Positions 1-9,590 of a DNA stretch of 12,065 nucleotides are shown piece by piece. Source of the stretch: Cyclostephanos tholiformis (Eukaryota; Bacillariophyta; Thalassiosirophyceae; Thalassiosirales; Thalassiosiraceae). The notes beneath the pieces were generated by a model that was not told where the DNA came from, made no database searches, and worked only from the letters and a program-made list of their open reading frames with translations. The stretch is taken from the NCBI GenBank assembly GCA_036939975.1, contig JALLPB010000943.1:1-12065 (forward strand), in the 5' to 3' direction. Position numbers and translations under genes: made by a program. Each line of letters starts with the position of its first letter. Position 1 is the first letter of the stretch.

Positions 1-459
1 CAAAATCAAAATGGCGGGAGGCGTCTCTTATGCCCCGGCTTTTACGGTAGGTAGTATGCATTGTATGAGTTGAATACAGACAGGGACAGAACTGATCCTG
101 CGTAGGAACTCAATGGAAGGTACCGCGCCATATTTGCATGCAGTCAAAAAACCCAAATCCGTCGAGAACTACGACGTCGAGAAGAAGGACGCCGACGCCG
201 CCCGACCCCCCACGCCGCCCCCCCCCACCATTCCACCCCCCGCGCACCCATTACTGATCCCCATTCGAGGGTAGTAATAATTCGGTCGGACGAGAGATCC
301 TCGCTTTCGCCCCCCGCTCCCTCGAAATAATTTTCCTTGGCAGATAGAGCGAGAGGGAATAGGGAGAGAGGAGAGAAGTCGCACGAATTATAAGGCGAAC
401 GCACCGAGACAACGAGAAGGGAGAGAGAGACCGCTAACTAGGGAGGAAGATATCATTGA
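1..459. other. Upstream region / 5' leader of the SANT-domain gene
   Basis: No gene is supported here. A C-rich patch lies at about 204-250. From about 340 to 450 the plus strand is strongly purine-rich (GA repeats), which would suit a transcribed leader of the gene starting at 460. No TATA-like element at a useful distance was seen. Reading frames on the minus strand here are short and of biased composition, and I take them as shadows. Confidence 0.4.
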
Positions 460-3400
460 ATGAAGTCGGAGGAGTTTTCCTCTCCCGGCGTGAAGAAGCG
501 TGCATCTTCCCGCATCAGGGCCATGGCGAGGGACGACGTCACTAACAGCGCCGCCGCCGATATCGACCCTCCCACCGACGCCGCCGACGCCGATGGCGTT
601 TGCAAAAATGACGATGCGCCTACTGAGGTCCCGCGAGGGGAGGAGAACGGGGGAATGGGGGGGGAATCCAACGCTCCCGGAACGACGACGACGACGACGG
701 CGTGCTCCTCCCTCCCCGGCGGTGGTATCTGCCCTCCCATCATTCCCACCCCCCCTCCATCGGCATCTGACCTCGCGGAGCGCAATCGCCTTTCGCTGGC
801 TTACGCCATGGGGGGGAATGCGTCCGTCGCCCCGTCTCTCGGCGACGGCAGCATTGACGGCGGCGGTGGCGGCGAGTCGAGCGGCCGTGGAGGTGGTCGA
901 AGGCAGCGGGGTCCGACGCCGCCGCAACCGACCGCACCGGCGCCCTCCTCGGGAGTAGGATGCGGGGGTAGGGGAGGGAGAAAGAAGATCGCCGCCCCCC
1001 CCCGCCCTCGCGGTAGTGGAGATGCGGCGCCTTCTCCTCCCCCGCCGTCCCCGGGGTATCCCCCGGCGTCGGAACTCATCTCGGATGTCGTGCGAGCCCT
1101 CGCATCGCGGGCAGCGTCGGCGGAGGCCGAGGCCGCGGGCGATCGCGTGGCCCCTCCTCCCTCCTCCTCCACCACCACCTCCTCCAACCAAGAAGGGATC
1201 GACGTCGACACGACTGCTACTACAAACAACGTGGCCTCGAACAAACGCGGTAGGCCACGCAAGGACGAGACGACTACTACCACGCGACAAAGACGGAAGG
1301 GGGCCGGACGCCCGCGCAAGGCGATCCTCCCCCCTCCCGGCACGATCACCAACGATAAGGATAACGACGCAGCGACAATGCCCCAAGACGATGCGATGCG
1401 TGGGTCTGCGCCGAGCGTTTGCATACTTGACGACGTCAACGGCGTCGTGGACCCTGAAACGAATGTTGTCGACGACGACCGTGGTGTTGGCGGCGTAAAC
1501 GATGGCTTGCACGGCGAAAAACAGGGCGGCGTTGTCGTTGCCGCCGGCCCATACGAGCCCCTCCCATTGAAGCGCTCTCCCTCAGTCTACTACGACGAGG
1601 AGTATGCGCGATTCATGCGATCCATCATCGGCGACGATCAGACCGTGTTCACATTCGCGACGTTGAGGACGACGACGACAACATTGAACGATGATGTGGA
1701 TGCCGTGGGAGGGGATGGGACGGGCGCCGCGTTGGCGGCGCTGGAGGGCGATGTTGGCACCGTGGTGGGGAGCCATTTTGAAACAACCCTGGAGGATGAC
1801 GACGTTAGTTACCATTTGACCAGCGACGATGACAATGGAGACGACGATGACGACGACGACGACGACGACGACGTCGATGATGATGATGAAGAGATCGAAG
1901 AAGACGACGGTGACGGCGATGACAAGACGGAAGTGGGGAGCGAAGAGGTTGCTGACGAGTGTGACCCTTTCGCGCCCGAAACGCAATCGTCCTTCTCCGT
2001 AGAGGGATCGTTACCGGTCGATCCTCCGCCTAGGATGGGCGATGGAGGAGAAAACAACGATGATGGCCCTTGCCACCTATCTCCCGATGGGAGGGCGAAT
2101 GATGAATACTACGACGAAGAGGGGGACGACCTTTTTGACAAACTTGTTGGCGAGATTGAGGAATTGATGGAGGAGGATCTAGAGGCCGCCGCGATGGCGT
2201 CGCTCATCGGTGGAGTCTCCGCGGAGGTGGCATGTGGTGGCGGCGGGGATTCGTCAGTCGCTCCTATTCGGTGGGATGGCGGCGTTGGTGGTGGGAGCAC
2301 TAACAGGGGCGTCGCTGTCGGCGCGATTGACAGGGGTCTGTCGTCCAGGGGACCTGGAGGTAACGCCGGCGTTGTGATGGGTATGATGCAACAACGTGCG
2401 ATAACAACCCCCGGTGCTTCCACCAAGAAGAAGAAGAGCACCACAACAGTGGTCACCACGCCCCCACCGTGCTCCATGGGCGACGGTGGACGGGCTGATG
2501 GTGACGATGCAACGTCGTCCGGGGAAGGAGGGGCGATCGAGGTGCCTGCCGTGAGCATAGATCAGATGGCCAGACTGCGCAGCATCATGGCGCGTCATCA
2601 CCAGCTGCTGTTGCAACAGGCCACGCTATCTGTGCGGGCGGCGTACGTGCAGAAGGTTCGCAAGGATGGGGTTAGCCCTTTAAAAGTCGGGTCGAACGCT
2701 ACCTTGTCGCCGACGACGGCTACGACGACGAACGGGGGCCGACGTCCAGCCCAAAGGGACGATTGCTCAACGCTGCCGGAGAGCAGGTTAGATACGCGAT
2801 CCCTCACGTTCTGCAGTAATCCTTATGCTGGCAGCGGATGTTCGTACCCGAACGATTTCTTTGGAGGCGAAACTCCCGAGGAGTTAAGCGAGAGTTTGGA
2901 TGGCGCCGTAGGAATGTTGCAAGATCTAGAGCAGGTGATTATTTTGCGTTTCTTGTTCAAGATGGGTCTATGGCGAATTTCACTGATCTAATTTTTGCGG
3001 ACCAACATTCATCCTCCTTTTTTGCTTTTGTTAGAACTGGAAAGATGCCGTGCGTAACTCCATTCAACTTCCTCCTATTACCGCTCTTCCGACGGTAGAT
3101 GCGTCTCAAGCTCATGGTGTTGGTGGCGGAGAGTCGGCTTTATCCTCGGCGAGTCTTTCAGAACACAGCAACAATAAAAATACCACTGTCAACAAAGCCG
3201 TCGGAATCACGTCGGATTCTCTTAATGGCGGCAACCGCCGCCTCACTCGATCGGCCTTCACTAAAACTTTGCGCGACAGGGAATTAGAAATGAATAATAA
3301 CTCGGCTGGATTGTCATTGGACGATTCGGGATCATCGTCACCGGCCAAGCATCACCAATCATCATCGTCGTCGTTATCAATGGTCATCCATGCTACAAGC

Positions 3401-5617
3401 CGCATTTCTGTGTTCGACATACGTGGTTTGTCTCGATTAAAAGAGTCATTTTCGGCGTTAGATAATTCAGTCAAAGACATTCAAATGGGCCGGGAGAAAG
3501 GGAAGAACAAGGACGGGATAAACATATTGTCTCCGGAATTGGTGAGTCTTTTGTGGTGTTCAAAGATCCCCACCAAAATTTTGAGATTATTTTGCTTATT
3601 CGTCTGACGTCATGACTCCTCGTTGACCCTTATATTGTTTGACATTGGATACCTTTACTAGCATGGACAGGCATGTGAAATACTCTTGAAACACGCACGA
3701 GCGGAAATCGACATGACTTATCTTCCCGGAGGCACGCCGGACCTCGGGGAATGCCTGACGCATGCTCCTGAGGCATTCGATGAGCCAAACAAGGTCAATC
3801 ACCCGTTGACGAGGAAACAGGAAGCTGAACTTCGAATGAATCGGCATACTTTCACTGCCGGAGAGGATAACCTGATCCTACGCGGCGTGAACCTCTATGG
3901 GGAGAAAGAGTGGTGCTTGGTATCGGATCGCTACTTGCCCGACAGGGTTGTGAATTCGATATCGCAACGATATAATAAGCTCTGCTTCCTCATTTACAGG
4001 GCAAATGGAATAGAGATCGACGATAAAGGGAGGTTAGCCCCAATACCTACCTTTCCGAAGGGTGTGACTTATGACGTGACGAAGTGCATGAACATTAAGC
4101 CCGCCAGAGCGCCGACGACCATGAACGTCCATCGCTGGACTCTCGAAGAAGATGTTGCCATTTTAAAGGCCGTGCCAATCATGGGTAGTTTGTGGGCAGA
4201 AATTTGTACCAGGCTTATGACGCATCGCGATCGTGGGCACATACGAAAGCGATATCAGGTTTTGCAGCGGAGGATACCAAAGGGCGTCACAAAAATGAAC
4301 ATGAAGTACCTGAAGTGTCCCGCGGAGCAGCGCTCTAAATCGCCGCCGAAGTCTCCAAAACGAGCCCAGGCCATGCGTTCGCCCGCAAAGAAGAGAGAGA
4401 TCAAGAAGAAGATAACTCTGAAATCGGCCGGTCATTCCCGTGTGGTTTCTTCTCACAAACAACCGCGAGCAGGCACAGAATCGGCATCGCCAGCGAAAAT
4501 TTTTCAACTAGCAGCGCAAGCTCACAAACAACAACCGCCGGTATCGCCCATCAAAAGTTCAGCGCCTGGGCTGCACATGAATTCTTCAAATAATGCATCG
4601 CGAGCTTTGTTCCAAGCACTTGAGACAGTTCAAAGTGAACGCTTGGAAACGTCTCCGGAAACCAGGGTTGTTGCATCTGTCCTTGGCGGATTCTCTCAGG
4701 GCTCTCGACTCGACTCCTTTCGGCCCCCGGAATACGAGGAATACTCGCATATGGGCGTGGAAAAAATACTGTGTAATAATGATGACTGGTCACAGGCTTC
4801 GAGAATACGACGGCTCATCGAAGCTGGGGCCGCAGAAAGCAATCATGTGCGTGATCACCGTCTTGGCGATGCTGAAATGCCATCGTATGTTGGAGACGAG
4901 CTTCCCATGTATCAGATTCTCGATGGGGAGGCGAGCGGGTTGTCTGTCATCAATGGCAACGGCGAGCATGCTGACGGCGAAACCTACCAACGTAAAAGTA
5001 TTCTCACGAGTGTGCTATCTAATGCACGGAAGAGGCAGAGCGACACTGCCTTTCCTAGCACGCCAACGATATTCGCATCCCCCAGCCAAAATAGTGCCCT
5101 TGCTGCTCCTGAGGGCTATCCTTCTTCAATCCCATCATCAGCTATTTCTTTTAATCTGAACACGCCTTCCAAAGAAGGCTTGGACACTAAGGAAGAACTA
5201 TCAATGAATCAAGAGTTCTACGAATATTTCATGTCGGAAAAGAGTCGCCATGGAACTGAAATGTCAGTCGCGTCTCCCCCGAAAACCACTATGTTGATGT
5301 CCCCGATCAAGATAGGGAAGTTGGCGCCCGCTACTCCCCTATCGCAATATGGGGCAATCGAATCAATATCAGGCCCATTGGATGGCGATAATAGTCTCTT
5401 CGATGCTGTGGCCGCACTGAAAGACCTAAGTAACTCGGCACCCAACACCCCATCGAAGCTGCTGCGTCCAAGAGACGGTACCCAATCCCCGGCCCGTTGC
5501 GATCAGGAATCCACTGACCCCGAAAGTAAAGATGATTGGACAGTCAGCAGGAAGAGACCCAAGACTAGTTTTTTTGGACAGGTGAAAGCCAAGGTGGAAG
5601 AGCGCAAGACAAGCTAA
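460..5617 (+). CDS. Large SANT/Myb-domain, AT-hook nuclear protein (three exons; possibly GON4L-like)
   Basis: Exons are 460-2934, 3035-3541 and 3662-5617, joined in phase 0 to give about 1645 residues. The start is fixed by an in-frame TGA immediately before the ATG; Met22 (523), in the context CCATGG, is an alternative. Visible parts in order: a low-complexity Ala/Gly/Pro/Ser/Thr N-terminus; two AT-hooks, KRGRPRK (262-268) and AGRPRK (282-287); an acidic tract (456-488, including 11 consecutive Asp); a Gln/Leu-rich helix (about 702-740); a Ser-rich linker; a first SANT-like unit (about 1056-1101, FTAGEDNLIL onward, with a Trp in the second helix); a second SANT unit (about 1151-1199, RWTLEEDVAIL through HIRKRYQVL); then a basic Lys/Pro/Ser stretch and a disordered tail with SP/TP sites. 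AT-hooks bind AT-rich minor groove and SANT repeats bind DNA or histone tails, so a nuclear chromatin or transcription role is inferred. The order acidic region, QLL helix, SANT units recalls GON4L, but this is weak. Exon 1 is far more GC-rich and repetitive than exons 2-3. Confidence 0.8.
1840..1887 (+). repeat. GAC/GAT trinucleotide tract encoding poly-Asp
   Basis: Nearly pure GAC codons (eight in a row at 1849-1872) followed by GAT repeats encode the acidic stretch of the SANT-domain protein. Such tracts vary in length by slippage; here the frame keeps Asp/Glu, so length changes would be tolerated. Confidence 0.85.
2935..3034 (+). other. Intron 1 of the SANT-domain gene
   Basis: A 100-nt GT-AG intron in phase 0. 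The donor is GAGCAG|GTGATT and the acceptor is a pyrimidine-rich TTTTGTTAG. Reading through it meets a TAA at 2989-2991. Removing it joins LQDLEQ to NWKDAVRNS, the frame of the next exon. Confidence 0.75.
3542..3661 (+). other. Intron 2 of the SANT-domain gene
   Basis: A 120-nt GT-AG intron in phase 0 with a strong donor, GTGAGT, and the acceptor TTTACTAG. A second in-frame AG nine bases downstream (CAG at 3668-3670) would drop three residues (HGQ), so the exact exon 3 start is uncertain by 9 nt. The intron contains a perfect TGACGTCA at 3605-3612. Confidence 0.75.
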
Positions 5618-7216
5618 AGCGGGAACACTTATTTTGTTGGAAGCTCTAGCAAACATCGTTTCAAACATTCAATATAACCAATCTCATATGGTAGTGCGAT
5701 TAGCAAATATTGAGGGCGTCAATGTCTTTGTTCGGAGGAAAGGATTAGTTCACAGGATGCCCGAAAGTTGGAATTCTGGCGAGTACGTTAGGTGGTAACA
5801 TCACTGCCCCTTCATCATTATTACACTATAAATGACACTTGCATAATGACAGAGATACATATCGTCCTGGTCCTGGTTACTCTCGAACAAAATCTCAAAC
5901 ATGCTTGCAAATCTACAGCCCATTTCCCGTTCGCATCACAACTTACTATTGGGAGAGATGCAGCAATAGAGAACACCAAGGATGGAATGGTGTATAAGTG
6001 TTTTGGGCAATTTAATTTAACTGACAGGTGTTGTCTTTTGAAAGGAAGGTACCATAAAACAGGCAAGGAGGTGATGGACGGGCGTCCCCTGTTGCACCGC
6101 CTGTTGGGCTCTATTGGATAGATGTTAAACTCTTGTAAAGTTGATAATTATATAAGCTTACCTCAGAAAGGTAAAATTATTTAACCTTAACCATTCATTT
6201 ATCTCCTTGTTGGTCAAAATACCTGGTCACTATAGTGACCTTTCAGTACTGTATAGTACCTTTGAGGTAGGTAAAAGGCCCCAAAATCGACCCTTCCAAA
6301 AGAAAAGTAAAGAATGCTTGGAGTGGGGCTTGACGAGAGGATCAATTTGGTACCCCATTTTGCCAAATCGGTCAAAAATTGGCAAAGTTAGAGCCAATCT
6401 ACTGATTTTGTTCGTATAAAATGGTCATTTCCCCCCATTTTTTAACGTTCATCGTGAGCGGCTGACCCCAAGATGATAAAATTGCGCAGCTATACGGCAC
6501 AGGCTTCTTCTCATCATTAATGCGGATAGGATTGTTACTTGCACCGCCCTCATCCACCACATATTGGCTGAGAGTTTTGGTCGGATAGGTGGTTGGTTCG
6601 TGGTTGGATGCGGGGTTGTGTCAGTTGTGTCAGATTTTTTCGGGTTTTGTTAGGTAAAAAAGCTAGGGAAAATTGGGGAAAATTAGACTGACAAAATCGA
6701 CCATGGTGATGGTGCGCGTCATATGGCCGCTATGGGGCCGCACTCCCGGCAACGAAGCAAAGAACAATGAACTAACATTATGCGCTAGCGGTCTACGCCA
6801 TTAAAACCAGAAAAAATATTTATTAGTGTTAATATGACTGTTATAGTACGTCACGTTGATGACGATGACCCAAAATTGACATGGTCGCTAGCAACAAAGC
6901 GCACCGTTCGGCCCACCGGACGAATTCGTCGCTGGCGACAGCACAGTGTCCGCCGCATGGGTGTTGGCTTCAAGGGGAGGTGAGGGGGGACGCCGGGGAG
7001 AGCACTGGGAGGGAGATATGGGGACACTACTCATCGTGCAATTGGGGTCACGGTGTTCCACATAACCAAACGATGGTGATGTGTTGATGGCTTGTAGCTT
7101 GGCGAAATATTATGGTATGCACATCATTGATATTATGCTGTAATACGAAAAATTGTCCGAAAACGCCAGGCTCAAAAGGCTCTTTTTACTATTACTTAGA
7201 GATAGCTATGTATTAC
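5618..7216. other. Non-coding intergenic region between the SANT gene and the minus-strand gene
   Basis: No gene is supported in these 1.6 kb. The longest open stretches (about 5792-6121 and 6881-7087 plus) have no recognisable domain, odd composition and no splice partners. Contents: an imperfect inverted repeat AAGGTAAAAT/ATTTAACCTT near 6168-6188, the left copy of a dispersed repeat (6256-6390), and a GC-richer patch at about 6890-7010 in otherwise AT-rich DNA. No AATAAA follows the SANT gene within 300 bp, so its poly(A) signal must be a variant. Confidence 0.5.
6256..6390. repeat. Dispersed repeat, copy 1
   Basis: Shares ordered blocks with 11803-11915 in the same orientation: GTAC(C)TTT(A)GAGGT, AAAATCG(A)CCCTT, AGAATG, GGGCTT, and a 49-nt ungapped core (6342-6390 against 11867-11915) with 36 identical bases, beginning TCAATTTGGTACC. 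The core of this copy also holds an 8-bp inverted repeat, TTTGCCAA/TTGGCAAA, at 6359-6366 and 6379-6386. Probably remains of a non-coding mobile element; no terminal repeats or target duplication were identified. Confidence 0.65.
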
Positions 7217-7222
7217 TTTATT
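7217..7222 (-). promoter_or_regulatory. Poly(A) signal of the minus-strand gene
   Basis: AATAAA on the minus strand (TTTATT on plus), 41 bp beyond the third in-frame TGA at 7264. It is about 350 bp beyond the first TGA, so it fits the longer gene model better. Confidence 0.5.
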
Positions 7223-7263
7223 CACATTCCAAAACTCACCCCTTGGGCATTGCAATCAAAGGC

Positions 7264-7575
7264 TCAATGAGTTTTTCCCCCCGAAGGAAGGAAGTGTTTT
7301 TTGCTGGAACAATCTACAGATATATTGTGTCGCAAAATGACCCCAAGTGCTTTGGGATCCTTGGTTGCCCTGACGCAGGATTTCCTGCTCTCGGCTACCT
7401 TGAGGGTACATTCATACATTGAGTCGAACTGTATGTGATCTCAACCTTGGTAGTGAACGATCCTGTCCGTGAGGACATTGAACCGCTGGGTCTTTGGGAC
7501 ACCTGTGCACTTGACATTGAGTTGCAAGACTTGGGGGGCTCCACGGTAGAATCTATCAACCGCTTGGTGTCCTGA
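7264..7575 (-). pseudogene. Downstream remainder of the minus-strand gene, interrupted by TGA codons
   Basis: Continuing in the exon 2 frame past the TGA at 7578-7576 there are 44 open codons (beginning SGHQAVDRFYRGAPQVL), a second TGA at 7443-7441, then 58 more open codons (including MYECTLKVAESRKSC) before a TGA at 7266-7264. The composition is protein-like throughout. An AATAAA begins 41 bp after the last TGA, which places the original gene end there. Both internal TGAs could come from CGA (Arg) by one C-to-T change each. Restored length would be about 347 residues. Alternatives are sequencing errors, or the first TGA being the true end with a long 3' UTR. Confidence 0.5.
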
Positions 7576-8394
7576 TCAATACAACTTTTCCATCATGTCT
7601 GCGTAGGCATTGTACCTGGCGGAGTTGGGGTCGATGTTCTGGACATCGGCCTGCTCGTCAGTAAAGTGGGACTCGGGGAGCTTCCACTCAATCTCGACGC
7701 TCTTCCCCCCAAGAGCAAGCTTGATGGTCGGCTGACTGTGCTCGGTGGGGACACCGCTGTTGTGGATGACAATATCGATCTTGTTCTTCGAGCCCTTGGA
7801 GTAGGGGTTGATGGTGAACCCCTTGGTTTGGGTCAATGACCAGCGGGGGGCGGACAAACTTGAGCAATGCTTCTCGTCGGCATCGATGATGATGAGGTCT
7901 TCCCCCGTCGTCTTTGGGCCAGCCCTCTTCCTGCCGCTGGACTTCTTGGTCTTGTTGTCTGGTTTGTTGCTCATGGTGGGCGGTTCTTCATTCTCGTCGT
8001 CAAACTCGTTGCTGTCATCTTTGTTGACGTCGTCGCCGTTCTCATCACCGTCGTTGTCGTTGTCCTCTGCAAATTAGAGAGATGTATAGACGAGGTTGTT
8101 CGTTAGTAGATAATCATTAAAATAAAAAATACGAATGACAAAATACTGTACCTCCTGCTGCAAGATGAGCACGGTAACCTGCAAAATGCTCCTCGAGTTG
8201 TAGGAGCGCAAATAGCTTCGAAAGTTGCAACGGAAGTTGTCGGCCTTTTGCTTGTGGAAGTACTTGTGGCAGATGGAGTCGATGTAGTCGATGTCCTCCA
8301 TCTTGGTTATATCAACCTTGCCCTTTTTGATGAGATTTTGTAATTTTTGTTTGTCCTCTTTACACCAAGGCTTTATCGATGGGGCATCGGCCAT
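7576..8394 (-). CDS. Two-exon gene of unrecognised family (open part, 243 residues to the first TGA)
   Basis: On the minus strand, exon 1 is 8394-8152 and exon 2 starts at 8064; an 87-nt intron separates them. The ATG lies in a good context (GACCATGGCC). Exon 1 encodes 81 residues with a small helical module: Trp10, a DKQKLQNLI helix, GKVDI, DYIDSICHKYF and NFRCNFRSYLRSY. I see this as a helix-turn-helix-like fold but can assign no family. Exon 2 opens with an acidic Asp/Asn/Glu linker, then a Lys/Arg-rich stretch (KTKKSSGRKRAG) that could be a nuclear signal, then a likely beta-rich domain (IDIVIHNSG, KLALGGKSVEIEWKLPE). It reaches TGA at 7578-7576, but coding-like sequence and the poly(A) signal lie further on, so the product may be truncated. 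Function unknown. Confidence 0.6.
8065..8151 (-). other. Intron of the minus-strand gene
   Basis: An 87-nt intron, donor CAGGAG|GTACAG, acceptor TTTGCAGAG|GAC. Two AGs lie two bases apart at the acceptor. Only the second (AG at 8066-8065) keeps the frame into the acidic linker and the downstream exon; the first would shift the frame and stop at a TGA about 31 codons later. An alternative in-frame donor, CAG|GTTACC, lies 27 nt upstream in exon 1. Confidence 0.6.
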
Positions 8395-8537
8395 GGTCCC
8401 GACTTGCAGCAGAGGAAGAGTGTTGTGGTTGGTGTCTTTGGTTTTTCTTGGTATCGTACTAGTAGGCTAGAATTGGCATGCCAGCCAGCCTTTCCCAGTG
8501 CGCGCCAGCCAAGCCAGTGACGAGTTTTTTTACAACA

Positions 8538-8575
8538 TGCATTTGTGTTGCAGTTTTATTTGCAATGCAAATGCA
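8538..8575. repeat. Short hairpin next to the large palindrome
   Basis: Arms 8538-8552 and 8561-8575 give 15 pairs (13 Watson-Crick and 2 G:U as plus-strand RNA) around an 8-nt loop. Its right arm belongs to a 38-nt stretch (8561-8598) repeated directly at 8640-8677 with 31 of 38 bases identical. Confidence 0.7.
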
Positions 8576-8588
8576 ACGCCAAAAAATT

Positions 8589-8766
8589 TGCAATGCAGAT
8601 GCACCTGGTATAAAGCTAACGATTTCCTATGTAGAGCCATGCAACGCACATGCAAGTCCAAAAAATCTGCAATTCAAAAGCATTGCAGAGACACAAAACT
8701 TGCATTTACGATGCATGGCTCTACGTAGGAAGTCGTGAGCTTTGTACCAGGTGCATCTGCGTTGCA
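8589..8766. repeat. 178-bp palindrome (fold-back element or small-RNA hairpin)
   Basis: The two halves pair without gaps about a centre between 8677 and 8678. The outer 55 positions of each arm (8589-8643 with 8712-8766) match at 50; the inner 34 match at 20. Four of the five outer differences are T on the left against G on the right, so plus-strand RNA would keep them as G:U pairs. The arms contain TGCAATGCAG, GATGCACCTGGTA and TAGAGCCATGCA. The element lies about 195 bp upstream of the minus-strand gene's ATG. It encodes nothing recognisable. A MITE-like fold-back element or a hairpin RNA locus are both possible. Confidence 0.8.
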
Positions 8767-9590
8767 GCCGGTACAGGCTACATAGTAGTACAGAAAGAGA
8801 AAAGAAAATATTCTTACCTATTTTTCCCTCAACCTCAATGTAGATAGATGCAATAAAAAGACAAAGAGATAACCTAGAATTGAAGATTGTCACTAGAGGC
8901 TACACGTGTAATTAATATTGTAGCTGTCAAATTGGACAAAGTCCTAGTACGAATTACCCTAGTAGTGCAAAGAGTTTACTAAGAAATGGAGGGAAAGTGA
9001 GAAATGGCAGGGGCTTCCCACCTAATTTTGTATCTTAAACTCCCTGTAGCTTCAAGGCTAGATTAGAGCCAAAATTGCCTTAGGGAGTGGAGGGAGGGTT
9101 GAAGATTTTGGTGGATGCTGGGACTTTTGGTCGATGCTACGAATGTGGCGATACAGGTGGTCGAGGGAGTCGAACACAAAAAACAATGAGCATTCGAAGC
9201 ATCGGCATGTTGCACATTTTACATGAATGTGCTTCTCCAACTCTGATTCCGGAGCTTTGGATCTTTGGCATCAATAAATCCTGTCCATTCAAAGGGAGGA
9301 TACAAGAAAGCTAGTGATTGCTTGGATCGGGCACTTTGGATTGTTGATGTCCTCAGGTGTCCATCCAAACAGGGAGATATGAGAAAGCAAGGAGTGTTCA
9401 CTTGGATGCGAAAGCATCTGCTAGTCATCGCGGAGGGAAAGGGAATCCATCACAACCTTGTTGGGTTGGTTTCAGCTCCTCCGAGGTCAGACTGGAGGGA
9501 AAAACAGTACACATAAGCGTAAGCTCGTACTCGTAGCTAACGCAATGAGATTTACCTGGCCATCGTTCTACCTGCGATTATCCGGACCCA
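8767..9590. other. Non-coding region upstream of the rhamnosyltransferase-like gene
   Basis: No gene is supported. Open stretches on plus at 9087-9314 and 9265-9516 and on minus at 9219-9428 overlap one another, have no recognisable domain and lack splice partners. No repeat or RNA gene was recognised. The 3' part presumably holds the promoter and leader of the gene starting at 9591 or 9927. Confidence 0.4.

Noticed and set aside
388..1512. Long open frame (374 codons) on the minus strand, with others at 801-1439 and 2109-2558
   Set aside because: They mirror the GC-rich, low-complexity exon 1; the products are Arg/Gly/Pro/Ser runs with no domain, and the plus frame is longer and continues through spliced exons.
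5792..6121. 109-codon plus-strand open frame after the SANT gene
   Set aside because: It overlaps a minus-strand open frame of similar size, has no recognisable domain and no poly(A) or splice support.
6881..7087. 68-codon plus-strand frame in a GC-richer patch
   Set aside because: Too short, with no domain; the GC shift alone is not evidence of a gene.
7441..7578. Selenocysteine recoding at the two internal TGAs
   Set aside because: Neither context (LY-TGA-SG, QG-TGA-DH) shows a redox motif such as CxxU, and the frame also ends in TGA; simple decay from CGA is easier.
7543..7592. A mini-intron removing the first TGA (GTTGTATT...TGATAG, 33 nt)
   Set aside because: Far shorter than the 87-120 nt introns in this window, with no pyrimidine tract before the AG.
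8538..8766. CRISPR-like array of TGCAA repeats
   Set aside because: Repeats are irregular, in both orientations and without uniform spacers; eukaryotic context.
9087..9516. Overlapping 60-90 codon frames on both strands
   Set aside because: Mutually overlapping, with no family features; treated as chance open frames.
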